In this document: piece by piece, positions 25,180 through 37,823 of the stretch
How positions within the stretch are numbered: the first letter of the stretch is position 1
How the letters are laid out: each line of letters opens with the position of its first letter
NCBI GenBank assembly: GCA_905182995.1
Contig: CAJJDP010000084.1
Coordinates: 168,024-232,023, forward strand
From: Paramecium octaurelia
Taxonomy: Eukaryota > Ciliophora > Oligohymenophorea > Peniculida > Parameciidae
DNA length: 64,000 bases
Direction of reading: 5' to 3'
Notes under the pieces: generated by a model
What the model was told of the DNA's origin: nothing
The model's input: only the letters and a program-made list of their open reading frames with translations
Database searches by the model: none
Position numbers and translations under genes: made by a program

Positions 25180-25375
25180 TTATTTAGTTTATTTTCAACA
25201 ATTGTTTTTTATGTATTTTTCATTGGTATAAATTTAAATCAATAATTGCTTATTTCTCTTAGTTTCTTGAATTTAAAATTAAATGAGATGCTTGATGCAG
25301 ATATTACTATTGCATTAAAATGAAGTTACTTATTTATTAAGTTATTGATAATTCTTAATTAATAAATCTAATATA

Positions 25376-26591
25376 TCAGATGTCATCAACTGATTAATTT
25401 TGACTTGATTTGTTTAAGTTCTTTTTGGATGACTATTACTTTGTAGGCATAAAACTTGATGTAACTGTTAGGAATCTACCATCTCTAAAATTGTTAACTT
25501 CCAACATTTTTTAATTTAAATGAGTAATTCCCAACCTTGTATTCGTATATTTCTAAATTTAACGGATAGAAGTACTTGCATGAAGCTAGGCAACAATGAA
25601 CGTTGATCATATTCTCTTTCTAACATAGTGTTAAAATTAGGAGCTGTTGGTGAATTGAAGAGTTGGCTCTTTGATTTTTTGGAGTATTCATCATATTCGA
25701 AATAGCTTTCAAAAGTGTATGGAGGTATCTTAGTCAAAATGTCCTTTCTTTATTCTAATTTATAAAAAGGTGCCCCACAACTGCCCAACTTTCTAAATCA
25801 ATTAGGAGCCTTTACTTTTTGCCAAACTCGAAATTAGGTTTATAATCAGGTGCAAACTCTTTCTTCTTGTAAATCAACATCTGATCTCTGGATAATTGCT
25901 TTTCCAACTTAATTTGAGGTTATCTTGGTATTTTACTCCATTGGTTGGTTACATTTAAGAACTGAAATCGATCTGGGTGAGGATTGGGTCTTCCTGAAAA
26001 TATGTCAGCTCTATTTATAAGAAAAAGAGTAAACCTTGGTATTTATCTCTGCAAATCTACAAAACTTTCATTTTTAACTTTGGGTTTCTCAACGATGGGA
26101 GGACTATAATAGCAATAGGGGAACTTACTCTATAGGGCAATCTTATTGATATCTATGTGGAACTTCGATGGGATGAGTGTGTTTCAATGTTTTATCATAA
26201 TTTGGAACTGAATGTACTGCTCTGTCAAAAGTATAGGATATTGATGTTACTTGTCTAGTTCACTATATTTGATATGATATTATCCACATGATGCTTTGTT
26301 ATTGTTCCCTACTTAAGTGTAATGTCCAATTTGTCTGGAGATCTATTTCGAAAAGGGTTAGGATAGTTTGAGAAGGTGCTTTAAATGGTTTTGATCTGCT
26401 TCGCTTAGTGATTCTTATTGAGAATGTGCTTTCTTTTTAATTGATTCTGGAGATTTGGTTGATTGGGGAGTCTTAAACTTTTTAACAGGATGATCATCTC
26501 TATGTTGAAATACAATATATTTTTCAGAAGTTATTTTTCCTGCCTTACTAAACATATTTTATAAGTCATTTTAATTATGTATCAGAGCCAT
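25376..26591 (-). CDS. Unknown protein, possibly cilia-associated
   Basis: Predicted 371 residues; introns of 29, 25, 23 and 23 nt give a continuous frame from the ATG at 26591. Repeated Tyr/Pro-rich segments occur: GQYHIKYSELDKAVHSVPNY, KHTHPIEVPHRYQQ, GRPNPHPDRFQFLNV, PDYKPNFEFGKKKLGSCGAP and TKIPPYTFESYFEY. This style of spaced Pro/Tyr motifs resembles SHIPPO or microtubule-inner proteins of axonemes, but no exact match is claimed. It ends KNLNKSSQNQSVDDI. The gene diverges from the large gene at 26662 with only 70 bases between the starts. Confidence 0.7.
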
Positions 26592-26661
26592 TTTTAATAA
26601 ATAATAATATTACTAAGAGGATATTTAGTAAGTGACATTTTATTAAATAATATAATTAAAA

Positions 26662-29600
26662 ATGGAAAAAATGGAAATGGTTTCATCCCGTTTGCCTCTT
26701 GTTAAGGACAGAGGAGAGTGGAATCAATAGACTTTTATAATTAGACCCAAATTCGAAAAGAAAAAACGCCAAAGCATCGACAATCAACTGGAGATACAGT
26801 TCCCATTGCACAGAGACTTTGACTTTGTGGCTAATCATGCCATGGGTTTCAAAGGGAAAAGCAATGTGGACTTATTCAAGTTCTATTATAGACTTTACTT
26901 GAAGAACAAATTCGCAATTCAGAGAATCAGAAAGGAGAAGAAAGTCAAAGATGGATAAAAAAAGAATGAGAATGCTAAAAAATAGAAACTAAACTAAACA
27001 GAAGAACCAAATACAGAGGAGATACGTAATGCATACAAAACAATAGAGATTAAACCACCATCTCAACAGAAATAACTGAAATTTGTTAGGGAATGCATTC
27101 AGAATTTATAATAATAGGCAGCAATTGTTAATAAACACATAGAATTGCCTAAATTGGTTTCTTCATAAACTCAAGTCAAAATAGTTAATATCAATACATC
27201 CAAAATCCCTTAAGCCAAAACAAGGGATTAATAATTGGAACTGGAAGAATTAATGCTGAGTAGAGTAGTGTAAGCAATCTAAGAATCTAAAATGGTTTCA
27301 CATGAAGATGTTAGAAAAGTAAAAGAAATCATTCTGTAACGACACAGTCAATTGAGTGAGATGGAGAGAGAATTATAATTAAATGAAATCCTAGGAATCA
27401 AGAAACAAATCTACCAGAGAGAGATGGCAATGAAGAATGAACTTAACAAACCTCCAGGGATTGATAATCCTGACAATTTCAACGAGTTAAGTTCAATTTA
27501 AGAAGTATCAATCATTAGATCCATGTACGTCAAATCATTGCCCAATGTAAGTGTTACTGAATATAAATTTAACAATTATGAAGATGAACCTGAACTAGAA
27601 GATGTAACTAACAAAACAAAAATAGATTTAAAATAGAAATAAATAGAAGAAACACTGATTTAAGAACAATCCACTGAAATGCAATCTATCTTACAATAAA
27701 TCAGATCTAGTTCACTTGTTACAAAAGGTAATGAGACTGAACATAGCAAGGAGAAGACCTAAGATTAGAATAAACTATTACCAACCTTAAAATTCTTAGA
27801 ATAAGCTAAATAATAGATTGCTCAAAGATCTGACAATGATACTCAACAACTCTAATAACCATACTTTTAACCTGATATTGAAGATACCAGCAAGTCTAAG
27901 GTTTAATAAAGTTTATCTATGGTATCATAATTACAAAATAAAACAAGTAAAACAATGAAATCCAGTGTCAATAGGTCAAATTAATTGGCATCTTCCTCAT
28001 CTAATCATCATTCAAATTAATTAAGTCTTGAAAAGAAATAAACTGAAACCATGAGAAAGAGTGCTTATAAATTAAATGAAGAATAGAAGGCCAGATCATC
28101 GGCAAAAGAACTAGATGTAAGTGACGATATGTAATTTGAGAGATAGAATTATTATGAAATGAAATTCAGCCAAATATTATAAAGAGTAATGGATTAAAAG
28201 AAAATTCAAGGAGGAGAAGAATCTTAACATTCTCAGACTCTCTCCTAAGTTGAATCTGAAACTGTCTAAAAGATAACTTAAAATCTAGTATCTAATCTCA
28301 TTAACATTCACAAAAATCCAACTCCAATTATGGATCAACCTTCTACATTCAATTACTTGGATGTTGACTCTGATGATTAAGAGAAAGTAACATAAAGCAT
28401 TCCTGTCTTAAAAAGTGAAGATGTTCCAGAAGAGGCTCGCAGACATCTCTCTTACAATCGAGATATTTCTCATCTTGATCATACTTTTAAAATTGAGAGC
28501 CAAGTTTCTCTCAATGATAAAAGATTGAATGAAGAATAAATTGCTAATATTATCTAATAGATTTCACAATAATTATAATAAGCTCAAATACCTCCTGATC
28601 AAATTGAAAAACAGCTAGATGAAGTCACTAATATTCTACTTAAGCATCCAATTAATAAATTATCATCCAAGTTACTTAAGTAATCCACTACTATTATGCA
28701 AAATGAACCAAATAAAAAGATCTATTTGGAGGAAACTAGATATCCAATGAAACCACCTAAAATAACTCATAATAAAGATTAAATTGATTATTTGAAATTT
28801 TATGAAGAAAATGCTCCATCGAAATTAGAGAAATCAAGGAAAAGCTATAAACTATAGGATAATTCTAAAAGATCCAAGCAATCTACTATGATCAAAAATA
28901 TGTCTGAAGATGAGCGAAAACAATTTCTAGCTTCTCATAAGATGAATCTTTAGGAAAGAGCCAATTCTAAAGAAATCGACGAAGAGTTGCAATTTCTATA
29001 AACTGTGATTGACGATCAGAAGAAATAACGGGAACAAATATTCACTAAGAAATAATCCTAACCATTACAATCAGGTAAAAACACATCCAGAGATTTGATT
29101 GACTTTGATGAATCTAGTGAAAAATAGTAAAATACATTTCGATCTCATAATCCACCAACTAATATCAATTATGAATCTGATCAAATTAAATAAGGATAAA
29201 CAGAAACCAATTTCAATATAAGAAGACCATAAGTCAAGTAAAAAACTGATTAAACTTAAAATTAATCTGAAAAAGGTTAGCAAATTTAAATCTCCAGTTA
29301 ATAAGGTACATAAAGATCTGATCCATATAGAAGCAAAACTAAAAGATCAAATCAGGATGAATAACAACCAAATTAACCTGAAGGTTCATCATAGTCATAT
29401 GGAACTTATAAGAGTCTCAAATATGGGAATAGAGATAGTAGTGATAGAGATAATGAAAATAAGGAAGTTTATTCTCCAAACATATCGGTTGAGGAAGTAC
29501 CTCATTAAGATGAATATGATGAATAAACAGATAAAGAAGATGAATAAGTTGTAGAAGAGATCCAAGAAAAAATTGATGAAAATGGAAATGTCGTCAATGT

Positions 29601-31237
29601 AATCACAAAGAGAACAATTAAACAGCCGACTGAAAGTTCAAAGAAGTCTGATCCAAAACAAACAGAAAGATCAAAGAAATCAAAATAATCAGGTTCATAA
29701 TAATTATAATCATAACAATAACCACAACTTAATAAATAAAATCAAAGAGAAAAAACATAATAATCTTAATATAAAGAATAAGAATAAACTTAAGACTATT
29801 AGTAATAGCAAAATTCATCATAGAATATAGTTTAATAACCTATGCAAAAATAGATATCAAATTAATAATAATAATATTAGTAGGAATAATCAAGTAGTAA
29901 TAACAATGAAGATAGATTAATTAAATTAAATCTTCAACGTTAAGATAGTAATCAAAATATTGTTGAGAATTCTTCTGCTTAATAGATTTATTAGTAATAA
30001 TTAAGAAATAGAACAAACTTACAAGATATTTAATTAAGGAGCTATTAACCATCACAAAATTAATCATTGATTAATAGCAGTGGAACTCCTCAATAAAATA
30101 ATACTCCCCTTTAGCCTCCTGGTAGGAAACAAGGGAGTAAGAAAACCAAATTTGAAGATTAGAGCAGTAACAATACTAATAGTAATACACCTTAAGCAAA
30201 ATTACAAAGAGTTAAAACCAAACTTTCTAAATTTTAGGAAGCAGCTAACAATAATGATGATGACGATTATGATTATGATTGGGATGATGAGGATCCCAGC
30301 AATAAAAAGAAGAAAAATACTTCAAAATCAAGTAAATCTACTTTGAGAAATGACATTCAATCACCTTCTATTTCTCCAATGACTAAGTAGCAAAATTAAG
30401 CTACGATAGCAAAAAAGAAGGTTTATGATTTAAAATAGGAATACGAGTAGATAGCCAAGCAGAATTTAAGTTTAGCAGATCTCAAGAAAGATATCGAAAA
30501 AAAGATTTCACAATTATAGAATCCGGATGACGAGGCTAAATATAATATCTATTTATGTAAATATTATAAGTAATCTCATTAGATGAATAACGTTAAAAGT
30601 AATTGAAGCATATACCTTAAACAATAGAAGGATTAATTAATGATAAGAGGGAAAATGAAGATGCTTGTGGAGATACTATTCGAAAATTTCATGAGAACCG
30701 AATGAGATATAAAGATGTAATAGAGAAGGATTAGGCACTCAAATTTACTAATCAAATTTAATTAGATGATGAATAGTAAACTCAAATTAACACTCAATCT
30801 CACCTGGATGAATACATGAGAGAAGTCTAAATGAATATATAAAGAATGATTCAATAAGTACAACTAGGTAAGCATAATGAGTGATTATATTAGAATAAAT
30901 GAGGGATCATCCTGAAGTAAGAAAAGAATGTTTTGAATACGACACAAGCATTATTTAATAAAGGAAAATGGATTCATTGGCAAGTGAGATTGTGTAAACT
31001 CAAGCATTAATGAAAATCTATGAGGAACCTACTTAAGAGACTTAGAGGAAAACTAAACAATTAGAATAAGATACTGTAATGTCAAATTAGAACGATAAAA
31101 AATTTGAATTGTTGGCACAGAAGTTAAGAGCTTTAAAATTCAAGAATCCAGATAAGTTTAATTAAATTGTAAGTACAGAGATTGTAAAAACAGATCTATT
31201 TTTATCGACTACCAAACATAAATATATATTAGAATGA
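26662..31237 (+). CDS. Large low-complexity protein (about 1,506 residues)
   Basis: One frame runs from the ATG at 26662 for almost 4 kb with no TGA, then two introns (30599-30627 and 30868-30893) and a TGA at 31235-31237. Such length without TGA in AT-rich DNA is strong evidence of coding. The first 90 residues look globular and basic (LVKDRGEWNQQTFIIRPKF, FDFVANHAMGFKGKS, FYYRLYLKNKFAI). The middle is mostly disordered, rich in Gln, Ser, Asn and Lys, with many TAA/TAG glutamines and an acidic NNDDDDYDYDWDDEDP patch. The last 250 residues are helical (MDSLASEIVQTQALMKIYEE). No enzyme motif seen; function unknown. Large scaffold proteins of the cortex have this composition. Confidence 0.8.
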
Positions 31238-31380
31238 TTAAAATATTATTAATTAATTAATCTACAAACTTTTTTTAGAGAGTACTATTATAATATATTA
31301 TTAACATTGTTAAGACAAATTCTTAAAGATGTCTATTTGAATGAATTGTTACAAATAATAATATTAATCATTATATCATA

Positions 31381-32738
31381 TCAATATGTATCATAAAAAA
31401 TTAAATACGCTTCACCTTGCTATGGTTGTTTTGTAGCAGCGACTTTAACGTCAGAAATAGCATACCATTCACACTTCTTATATGTTTTATTTAGACTCAT
31501 TGATGATTCCAGATCTTAAGCAAATGTTCTTTTGAATGCAACGTAGTGACCTAGAATGATGATTAAGATACTCACCTGATTTGGAATTTCCTAGATGACA
31601 AACTAATGCAGAGAGAGTGAATTCCTTATCAGCCACAGGAAAATTAGAATCCAAGTACACTGGATCATCCAATTTAATCAAACCATGATAGGGATGTACA
31701 ATGAGTCGGTTAACAAAAAAACAAAACGTTTTCTAAGAATTTAGCACTATGAAATACTGGATATTTTGCAATGTAAGTCTAACGTGTCACAGTTCTTTTA
31801 AGACATGCCTTCTATGGATCCAATTAAACTTAATTGCCTTGAATTGTATTCAATTACTCTATGACTTTCTTAAGAATTGTAAAAGAATCCTCGTCGTAAT
31901 TGTTGGCTGAGAGATATGAATCAATTATCTTCTGTTGTTCCGCCAATGTGTATTTTTTCCTCAAAAATTAAAGGGAACAATAGAGACAAATATATTCAGT
32001 GATCGTTTCAGGTTTCTAGATATAATCGATTGCTTCTTAAACTGTTCGTGCATGATTGAGATTGAAATGGAATGCATAGTTACTTTCTACTTTGAGCGAG
32101 TTAAACTACATTTACTAGAAGATGCTTACAGAATAGTTACAAGTATTGCACCTAATTTGAACTTTTGTGTGATGAAGAAATGGATTCTTGGATTTCATTT
32201 GTTTTGATCTCAACATGGCTAGATCAAATGAATTAATCTGGTTATTGGCTTCTTCAATATGCTTCATGAGCATATTGAAGAGTTCGTGAGAATCCTATTG
32301 CTCATAAAAAAAGGAGTAATCGGCATCTTCTGATAGAAGATCAATCAAATCGGATGCATTAATCACTTCCAAATCGCTATTTAGGTACTTCATAATTTTA
32401 GCCAATTCTAAACAGATCTACTAGGCTAAAGTAGTTTGCCCATTGATATGCTATACTAATTCAAATAGGTATTCAATGAAATTGGGTTATGAACTTAAGG
32501 CCACTAATTATGTAATTTATCGTACTTATAACACGGAATTCAAGAAGCATGTATTCCCGTTGTTTACTATGCCTGCTGGCTTCTTATTGTAATCAAGAGT
32601 ATTGGATGATTATAGTAGACTGAATTCTACTTGGCCTGTCAACTTTTATTGCTTAGATTTCATCGTATATTTGAATGTGCCAAGCAGAGCCAACACAAGA
32701 GCACTTCCATAGACCCAATAACCTTTATTTTTAATCAT
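31381..32738 (-). CDS. Ubiquitin-specific protease, membrane-anchored (USP30-like)
   Basis: Predicted 435 residues; two 25-nt introns. The Cys box GIVNNGNTCFLNSVLQ lies at residues 56-71 with the catalytic Cys at 64. A QQDSHELFNMLMKHIEE segment and a zinc-finger-like CNTCNY and CLYC pair follow. The His box is formed across the last intron: SALVCHLGNSKSG joined to HYVAFKRTFA, and the end is WYAISDVKVA followed by EAYLIFYDTY. These are the C19 peptidase signatures. Residues 8-22 (WVYGSALVLALLGTF) form a likely membrane anchor, as in the mitochondrial USP30. Location at the mitochondrial outer membrane is inference. It would remove ubiquitin from membrane proteins. Confidence 0.9.
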
Positions 32739-32801
32739 ATTTATATTTAAAATTATATATTAATATATTTAAGTAATTTATTTCAATAAATCACTTTTGT
32801 A

Positions 32802-33839
32802 ATGTAAGCAAACACCAAAGTCCCTGTGGATATCCATAAGACTCTTGAAGATAACTTTAAAGCCATCAAAGAGCAGGGAATGAATGAAATTAGCAATTTC
32901 ATGTTATCCAGTTTACGCGATTAGGTAATTTAATTTTAAATAAATATCGAAGGACTTGCCATAACACATACGGTTGTAGTATTTGTATAATGTCCATCAG
33001 ATCAATTAGAAAATGAGTTTGACTGAATTGTGCAACAATCAATTGGAATTGAACATTGTAAACAATATCAAATATGTATTCTCAATGCAGTATGATAGAG
33101 TATGGGTAAGATTTAGATTAACTGCTGGATTAAATGGATACATCCCTAACTGCCTCATGTGAATATTTGAGACCCATCCCCTAAATCTTAACACCACAAT
33201 GGGAAGACTTTTCACCTCAATTTATACATCAGCCAATCTGGGATTACAATATTAACCCGTTCCTCTTTCGATTTTACTTAGCACAAGCACAATCGACCAA
33301 GCTTTCCCCATAGGATCACTAGATGATCTTGACTCTATTCAAGCCTGAGTATAAAATTGACATCACTCAATTCAACAATCTTGTTGAACACAATCCACAA
33401 TTAGCTAGTGATATCATTACTAAACTACACTAATCCGGAGTTAATGTTCATGAGTAAATCTTAAATTATTATTCTTTAGATATTTAGATTTCCTCATTAA
33501 GATTAAGGTCACCATCTAAACTTTAGAATTAGTGAACCAACTCACCAAGAACATAACTCTTCCTGATGAATTTCTTAAATTGTTCATTATCAGATGCATC
33601 GAAACTTGTGAAGAAGTCAAATAAGTATTACTTTAAATTAATAATCAATATAGAATCAATAACAATTAGCCAGATAAGTCAGACTAGTATCAGTTTTCAT
33701 TAAGACTTTGATCAAATAAAAGACCTTCAATCCGAAGAAGATTTATGTTTAACTCTAGGGATTTTGTTTAGAGTTTTCTTCAATTTAAGAAGCGACTCAA
33801 TTATTTAAAGCCATCAAAAATGCTGTTCAGGAACAATGA
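32802..33839 (+). CDS. CNOT11: CCR4-NOT complex subunit CNOT11
   Basis: Predicted 309 residues; introns at 32925-32952, 33076-33100, 33454-33479 and 33625-33653. The conserved CNOT11 (C2orf29) features are present: an N-terminal DIHKTLEDNFKAI helix, INPFLFRFYLAQAQ, then the C-terminal domain with VHEEYLDFLIKIKV, LELVNQLTKNITLPDEFLKL, FIIRCIETCEEVKQ, RQVRLVSVFIKTLI and YVQLQGFCLEFSSIQEA. Animal CNOT11 binds CNOT10 and the N-terminal part of CNOT1 in the cytoplasmic deadenylase complex. It diverges from the USP gene with 63 bases between the starts. Confidence 0.9.
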
Positions 33840-33912
33840 GTTTAAATATCAATATAATATTTTATAATTATTATTTCTAACGAGACATTAACGTGTAGAA
33901 TCTCTAGGTCCA

Positions 33913-34386
33913 ATGGAGGACGTTAGAAAAAAACATACTAAAAGTGAAGCCCTATTGTCATTCCATGTTCAATTTACCAAAGGTATTGTAAATCAACGTT
34001 AATTATACCAAAAATGTAATTAAAGAAATGGTTGTTATATCAAAGTTAATATTTATACAAAAAATAAGATAAAATTCGTTGATGGTCATTACGTCCTCAG
34101 AATTTAACTTGAACTTTATAGACAAGAACAATAAACAAGACTAGCAGTTCTAAAGGAAATATTTCATTCTTGTTGTCCTTATAAATGTTTTGAAAAATAT
34201 GGAGTTAATTATAAAAATTTTAGGAAAATCTTCTAATCCAACTTTCCAACATCTTTTGTAGAAGAAATTTGTAGGATCTTCAGGGAAGCCCATATGTGTT
34301 GTGATGAAACTGTCCCTGCAGAGTCATTCTTTACTGCTGCAACTGAATAATATTCTTTATTAAATAATTGCAATTATAAAATTTGA
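33913..34386 (+). CDS. Unknown small protein, abuts next ORF
   Basis: A 157-residue frame with no intron, starting MEDVRKKHTKSEALLSFH and ending NNCNYKI. It contains VDGHYVLRIQLELYRQ and a helix-loop-helix-like part FRKIFQSNFPTSFVEEI with HMCCDETVPAESFFTA, which vaguely recalls a degenerate EF-hand. Its TGA (34384-34386) shares one base with the ATG of the next ORF. Genes do not normally overlap here, so the two ORFs may be parts of one gene. Family not recognised with confidence. Confidence 0.6.
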
Positions 34387-34892
34387 TGCATCCTCCGCAA
34401 ATTGACTTTTATAAACTAAATTATTTTGAATTTAATTTGCCCTACTTAGTCTTTTATAATTATTATAATTAAATACATAAAAAGTTTATTGAAAAAGCTT
34501 GTTAATAAAGGGGTTCGGAATAGGTAAGAGCTGAGTTAAATAAGTATTATTCAATTATTGATTCTTTATTTGCTCATCCTTATAATATTTATTCTTTATT
34601 GCAAATGTAGCCTAAGTTTTAACATTTCAATTAAATATAAATGTTATAAAATCTACAGAAAGTACAAGAGGATTGGACAAGTATGGAGTTAGAAGCTATC
34701 AGATAAATGATTAATTAAATTCCAGGGGTTTTCGGGCTAATTCAAGATTTAGATGCAGAAAATAAATTAATGTAAATATAGAAAAATTAAAAAATTCGTG
34801 CTTTATAATTGGAAGGCAAAAGAAAAGCTTTAAAATTTTATGCATTTATTCGATCCATGTTGAATGCAAAACAAATAAGAAAGGTAACCTGA
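34386..34892 (+). CDS. Unknown helical protein, possible continuation of previous ORF
   Basis: A 168-residue frame starting MHPPQIDFYKLNYFEFNL and ending RKVT. It is mostly helical (HKKFIEKACQQRGSEQ, IRQMINQIPGVFGLIQDL, KRKALKFYAFIRSML). A 22-nt intron (34884-34905, with in-frame TGA) could instead extend it to a TGA at 34933-34935 with the tail RAILKSGKF. The start ATG overlaps the previous stop by one base. A frameshift or missing base near 34,330-34,386 would fuse both into one protein of about 325 residues. Family not recognised. Confidence 0.58.
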
Positions 34893-35022
34893 TGCCTCAT
34901 CAAAGAGGGCGATTCTGAAATCAGGGAAATTTTGATTTATTTATTTTCGAAATTATTTTTAATCACAAAGAAATGCAACAGATTTATTTTAAAATTAATT
35001 TATAATTTGTATAAACTTTTTC

Positions 35023-35773
35023 TCATTTTTAAACTAAAACTGCCTTAAGCAATTAGTCAATTTGTAATTTATTTTTTATAATTTAAGCTTTGATGTTTTA
35101 TATCTTAGATTTTTTCTCTTTTATAACTTCTTCAACTTCAGCTATCTTATCATATAACGGTTATTATGCCTAATTATTAATATATCATTCTCACCTCCTC
35201 AGTTGCTCTATTCATATCAACCATCTTCTGCTTAGAAACATTATAGATCTTTCTCCATTATTGCAATTCCCTATTCATATTCTCAATATCATCTTAAATA
35301 AATTCAATTTATTTAGCTAAAGGATTTACGTTTTGACTCATAGATTGGATTAATTTCTGCATCACAATTGTATCAGATACTTATGATGTTCCCAAATTCT
35401 ATGCAATCTCTTCCTTGATTTTATCTATTCATATTATTTGTATAATAACCTTTTCGTTAATTAACATTTCCTATCCTCTTCATTTTAATTCCTTCTTGTG
35501 GTTAATCTTTCTCTTTTTCTTCCTCTTTGCCCTTCTCTTAATTTTTCATGTTATCTCTAACGAATTTACCATATTCTTAAGCATTAATATCAGAAGTTGG
35601 CTTCGCGTTGCTTTGAACTACAATACCATCATCATCATCATTATTTCCTTTCCCTTCAATAATTACATTTGCTGTTCCTCCTTTTTTTTGATTTTGTTCA
35701 ACCTAAACTTGACTTGAAGGCAATTGAGGTGGTCTTTTTTTGGCAGTTGAAGGTCTTACATTTCCTTCTTGTG

Positions 35774-35809
<36 letters not shown>

Positions 35810-36481
35810 GAGGAGGAGCTTATTGTTATTTTTAATTCTCCTTAGGCTATTAAGGGGGAGGTTATTGAGCTTATTATTTTGGCTTTGGATCTTCCTTAGG
35901 TTGAGCTGGCTTCTTCTCTTCAGGCTTTTTTTCTTCCTTTACTTATGGTGCACTTTACTCCTTTGGAGGAGGCTATTAGGCCTTGGGCTCTGGCTTAGGC
36001 TATTCTTTTTTTTAAGGTTCAGGCTCTTTGGCTCCTCCTCCTCCTAAAATCTAAATATTAATTATCAAACTCTATGTACTTTCTTAACAAAAGGATCACT
36101 ATTTTTACCACTTACGGCTGCTCTATAAATAGCTTACAGTAATAGGTTTGTATTCTCTGGTTCCAACCCTGCAGCTATTTTACCAGGCTTAGCAACAATT
36201 TCTTCCTTTAACATCATGGATGTCAAATCTATTATCTTTTATAGGAACATAAGCTTTTTGTCTTTATTATCATACGAATTCCCATCTAATTCATCGCCTG
36301 TATAAAGTCCTTTTCCATAACCTAAAGGAAATTTAAATTTGAAACCTGTTTATTTAGTTGTCTCCATTATAATATCAAATATATATTTAAAAGGCGGTTT
36401 TTCAAGTAGCTTCTATGACATTTTTGGCTTTTCAAATAGAGCACTATACAAATCAGCTGTAGGTTTCCAAAAGTCTGCCAT
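35023..36481 (-). CDS. IFT54: Intraflagellar transport protein IFT54 (TRAF3IP1)
   Basis: Predicted 459 residues; introns of 29, 25 and 25 nt. The N-terminal calponin-homology-like domain (about 1-135) shows LLEKPPFKYIFDIIMETTK, GLYTGDELDGN, KKLMFLQKIIDLTSMMLKEE and AKPGKIAAGLEPENTNLLLQ, all hallmarks of IFT54. A Pro/Lys/Glu/Gln-rich linker with an 11-TAA polyglutamine run follows, then the C-terminal coiled coil (NPLAKQIEFIQDDIENMN, PLYDKIAEVEEVIKEKKS) that pairs with IFT20 in other species. It is an IFT-B component required for cilium assembly. A second, shorter copy of the N-terminal half lies 2.7 kb to the right. Confidence 0.93.
35775..35807 (-). repeat. (TAA)11 polyglutamine microsatellite in IFT54
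   Basis: Eleven TTA triplets on the plus strand, read as eleven TAA glutamine codons on the coding strand. It lies in the disordered linker of IFT54. Confidence 0.9.
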
Positions 36482-36805
36482 TATTTTATTAAAAAAAACA
36501 AATAATAATTCAATATTCATGTTTTATTATTTAAATTGTGAAATCACTAATACTATTAAGATGAGATTTTGCTCATATACTGAATGATAAAATATTAAGT
36601 CATTACTTAAAAGTCGAATAATGACAGACAATTAATATAAAAAATTATTTATTCAAATAAATATAATGAATTAATAAGCAAATACAAATGCTATTTTAAA
36701 ATATAGTTCTATTAGGATATTGGATATATAATATTAGAATAATTGCCATAATTCAAGAGTATATCTTATCTATGATTAATTACAAAACACCTTATTTAAT
36801 TAAAC
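36482..36805. other. Intergenic upstream of IFT54
   Basis: About 320 AT-rich bases. The first 30 bases next to the IFT54 start are nearly identical to those next to the paralog start at 39194, so the duplication included part of the promoter. Confidence 0.5.
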
Positions 36806-37823
36806 TCAAACAATATTTACAGTTTTAATATCATAAACTAAATCGTTTATTCTGTTAGAAATGAATCTGTTACTATTTTCTATTTATTTGAACATTCCAA
36901 ATCTATCTTCAAATTCATTCAATTATTTCATTATTGTACTCTCCATCAGTCTAGTGTTCATTTTATAAGAATCATTCACAATTGTTTTAAATTGGTTATA
37001 ATTCTCCTTTTTACCTAATTTTGAAAATTGTTCCATCACCTCAACTTCCTTATCTTAAGAATTATTATGAAAAAATACTTAGTAATTTTTATTTTTAATT
37101 TAGTATAGTTTATTCTAACAAACGATAAGAATCATCACATAATTTTTTGAATAGATCTTCTAATTTATCTAAAAAATCATGAAGAACTTATAAGAAGAAT
37201 TAATCTGGTTTATTTTTTTTTTAAATTAATTTATTGTCATTATTGATCGTAAAATTTTGAAGTATTCGAACAAAAATTGTATCCACAGATTACCAATCTT
37301 TTAGTTTGAAATTCTTGAAAATCCATTCTATTTCTTAAAATCGTATGTGAGATTTAATTAATTTATCAGCTGCCGAAAGAATTGCCTTCTCATTCTTATA
37401 CTCATGTAACTAATTCATTTTTTGACTTATTTTATTAACTATCTAAAATAAAGTAGTATCTTTGAAAGGAGTTTCCTTTATTTGTATAACTACTTCCAAG
37501 TTTAAATTAATTAAGGAATTATTTCTAAACTGCATTTTTCTTGAAAAGAATTAGGGAGATTAATATTTTGATAATTTAGGAGATTTTCTAGTAGTTGAGA
37601 TTATTTATTTTGACTCAGCTACTTGGTCGGAGTGATCTATTGTTAATTTTCTTTATTATCCAGTAGAATCTAAAATTGGTTGAAAAGGAACCTATGGAAG
37701 TTCTGAGTGTCTAAATATTTTTTTTAATTAGGTTTTAGACTTTGTGCTTGAGATTGCTTCTATCGAGGGGAGGCTATCAACTCTTATTTTGATCTCAACT
37801 TTTTAATTCAATTATTTTTACAT
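36806..37823 (-). CDS. Helical protein of unknown function
   Basis: Predicted 330 residues with one 25-nt intron; ATG at 37823 is followed by TAA as Gln (MQKQLNQKVEIKIRV). The first 110 residues are Ser/Lys/Gln rich (TRKSPKLSKYQSPQFF). The rest is helical: NKISQKMNQLHEYKNEK, FKNFKLKDWQSVDTIF, VLHDFLDKLEDLFKKL, SYKMNTRLMESTIMKQL. No recognised motif. It lies between the two IFT54 copies, on the same strand. Confidence 0.7.

Noticed and set aside
35769..36047. Leucine-rich hydrophobic frame on the plus strand, resembling a membrane protein
   Set aside because: It is antisense to the Pro/Lys/Glu/Gln-rich linker of IFT54, and the leucines come from the (TTA)n and AGG/AAG complement.
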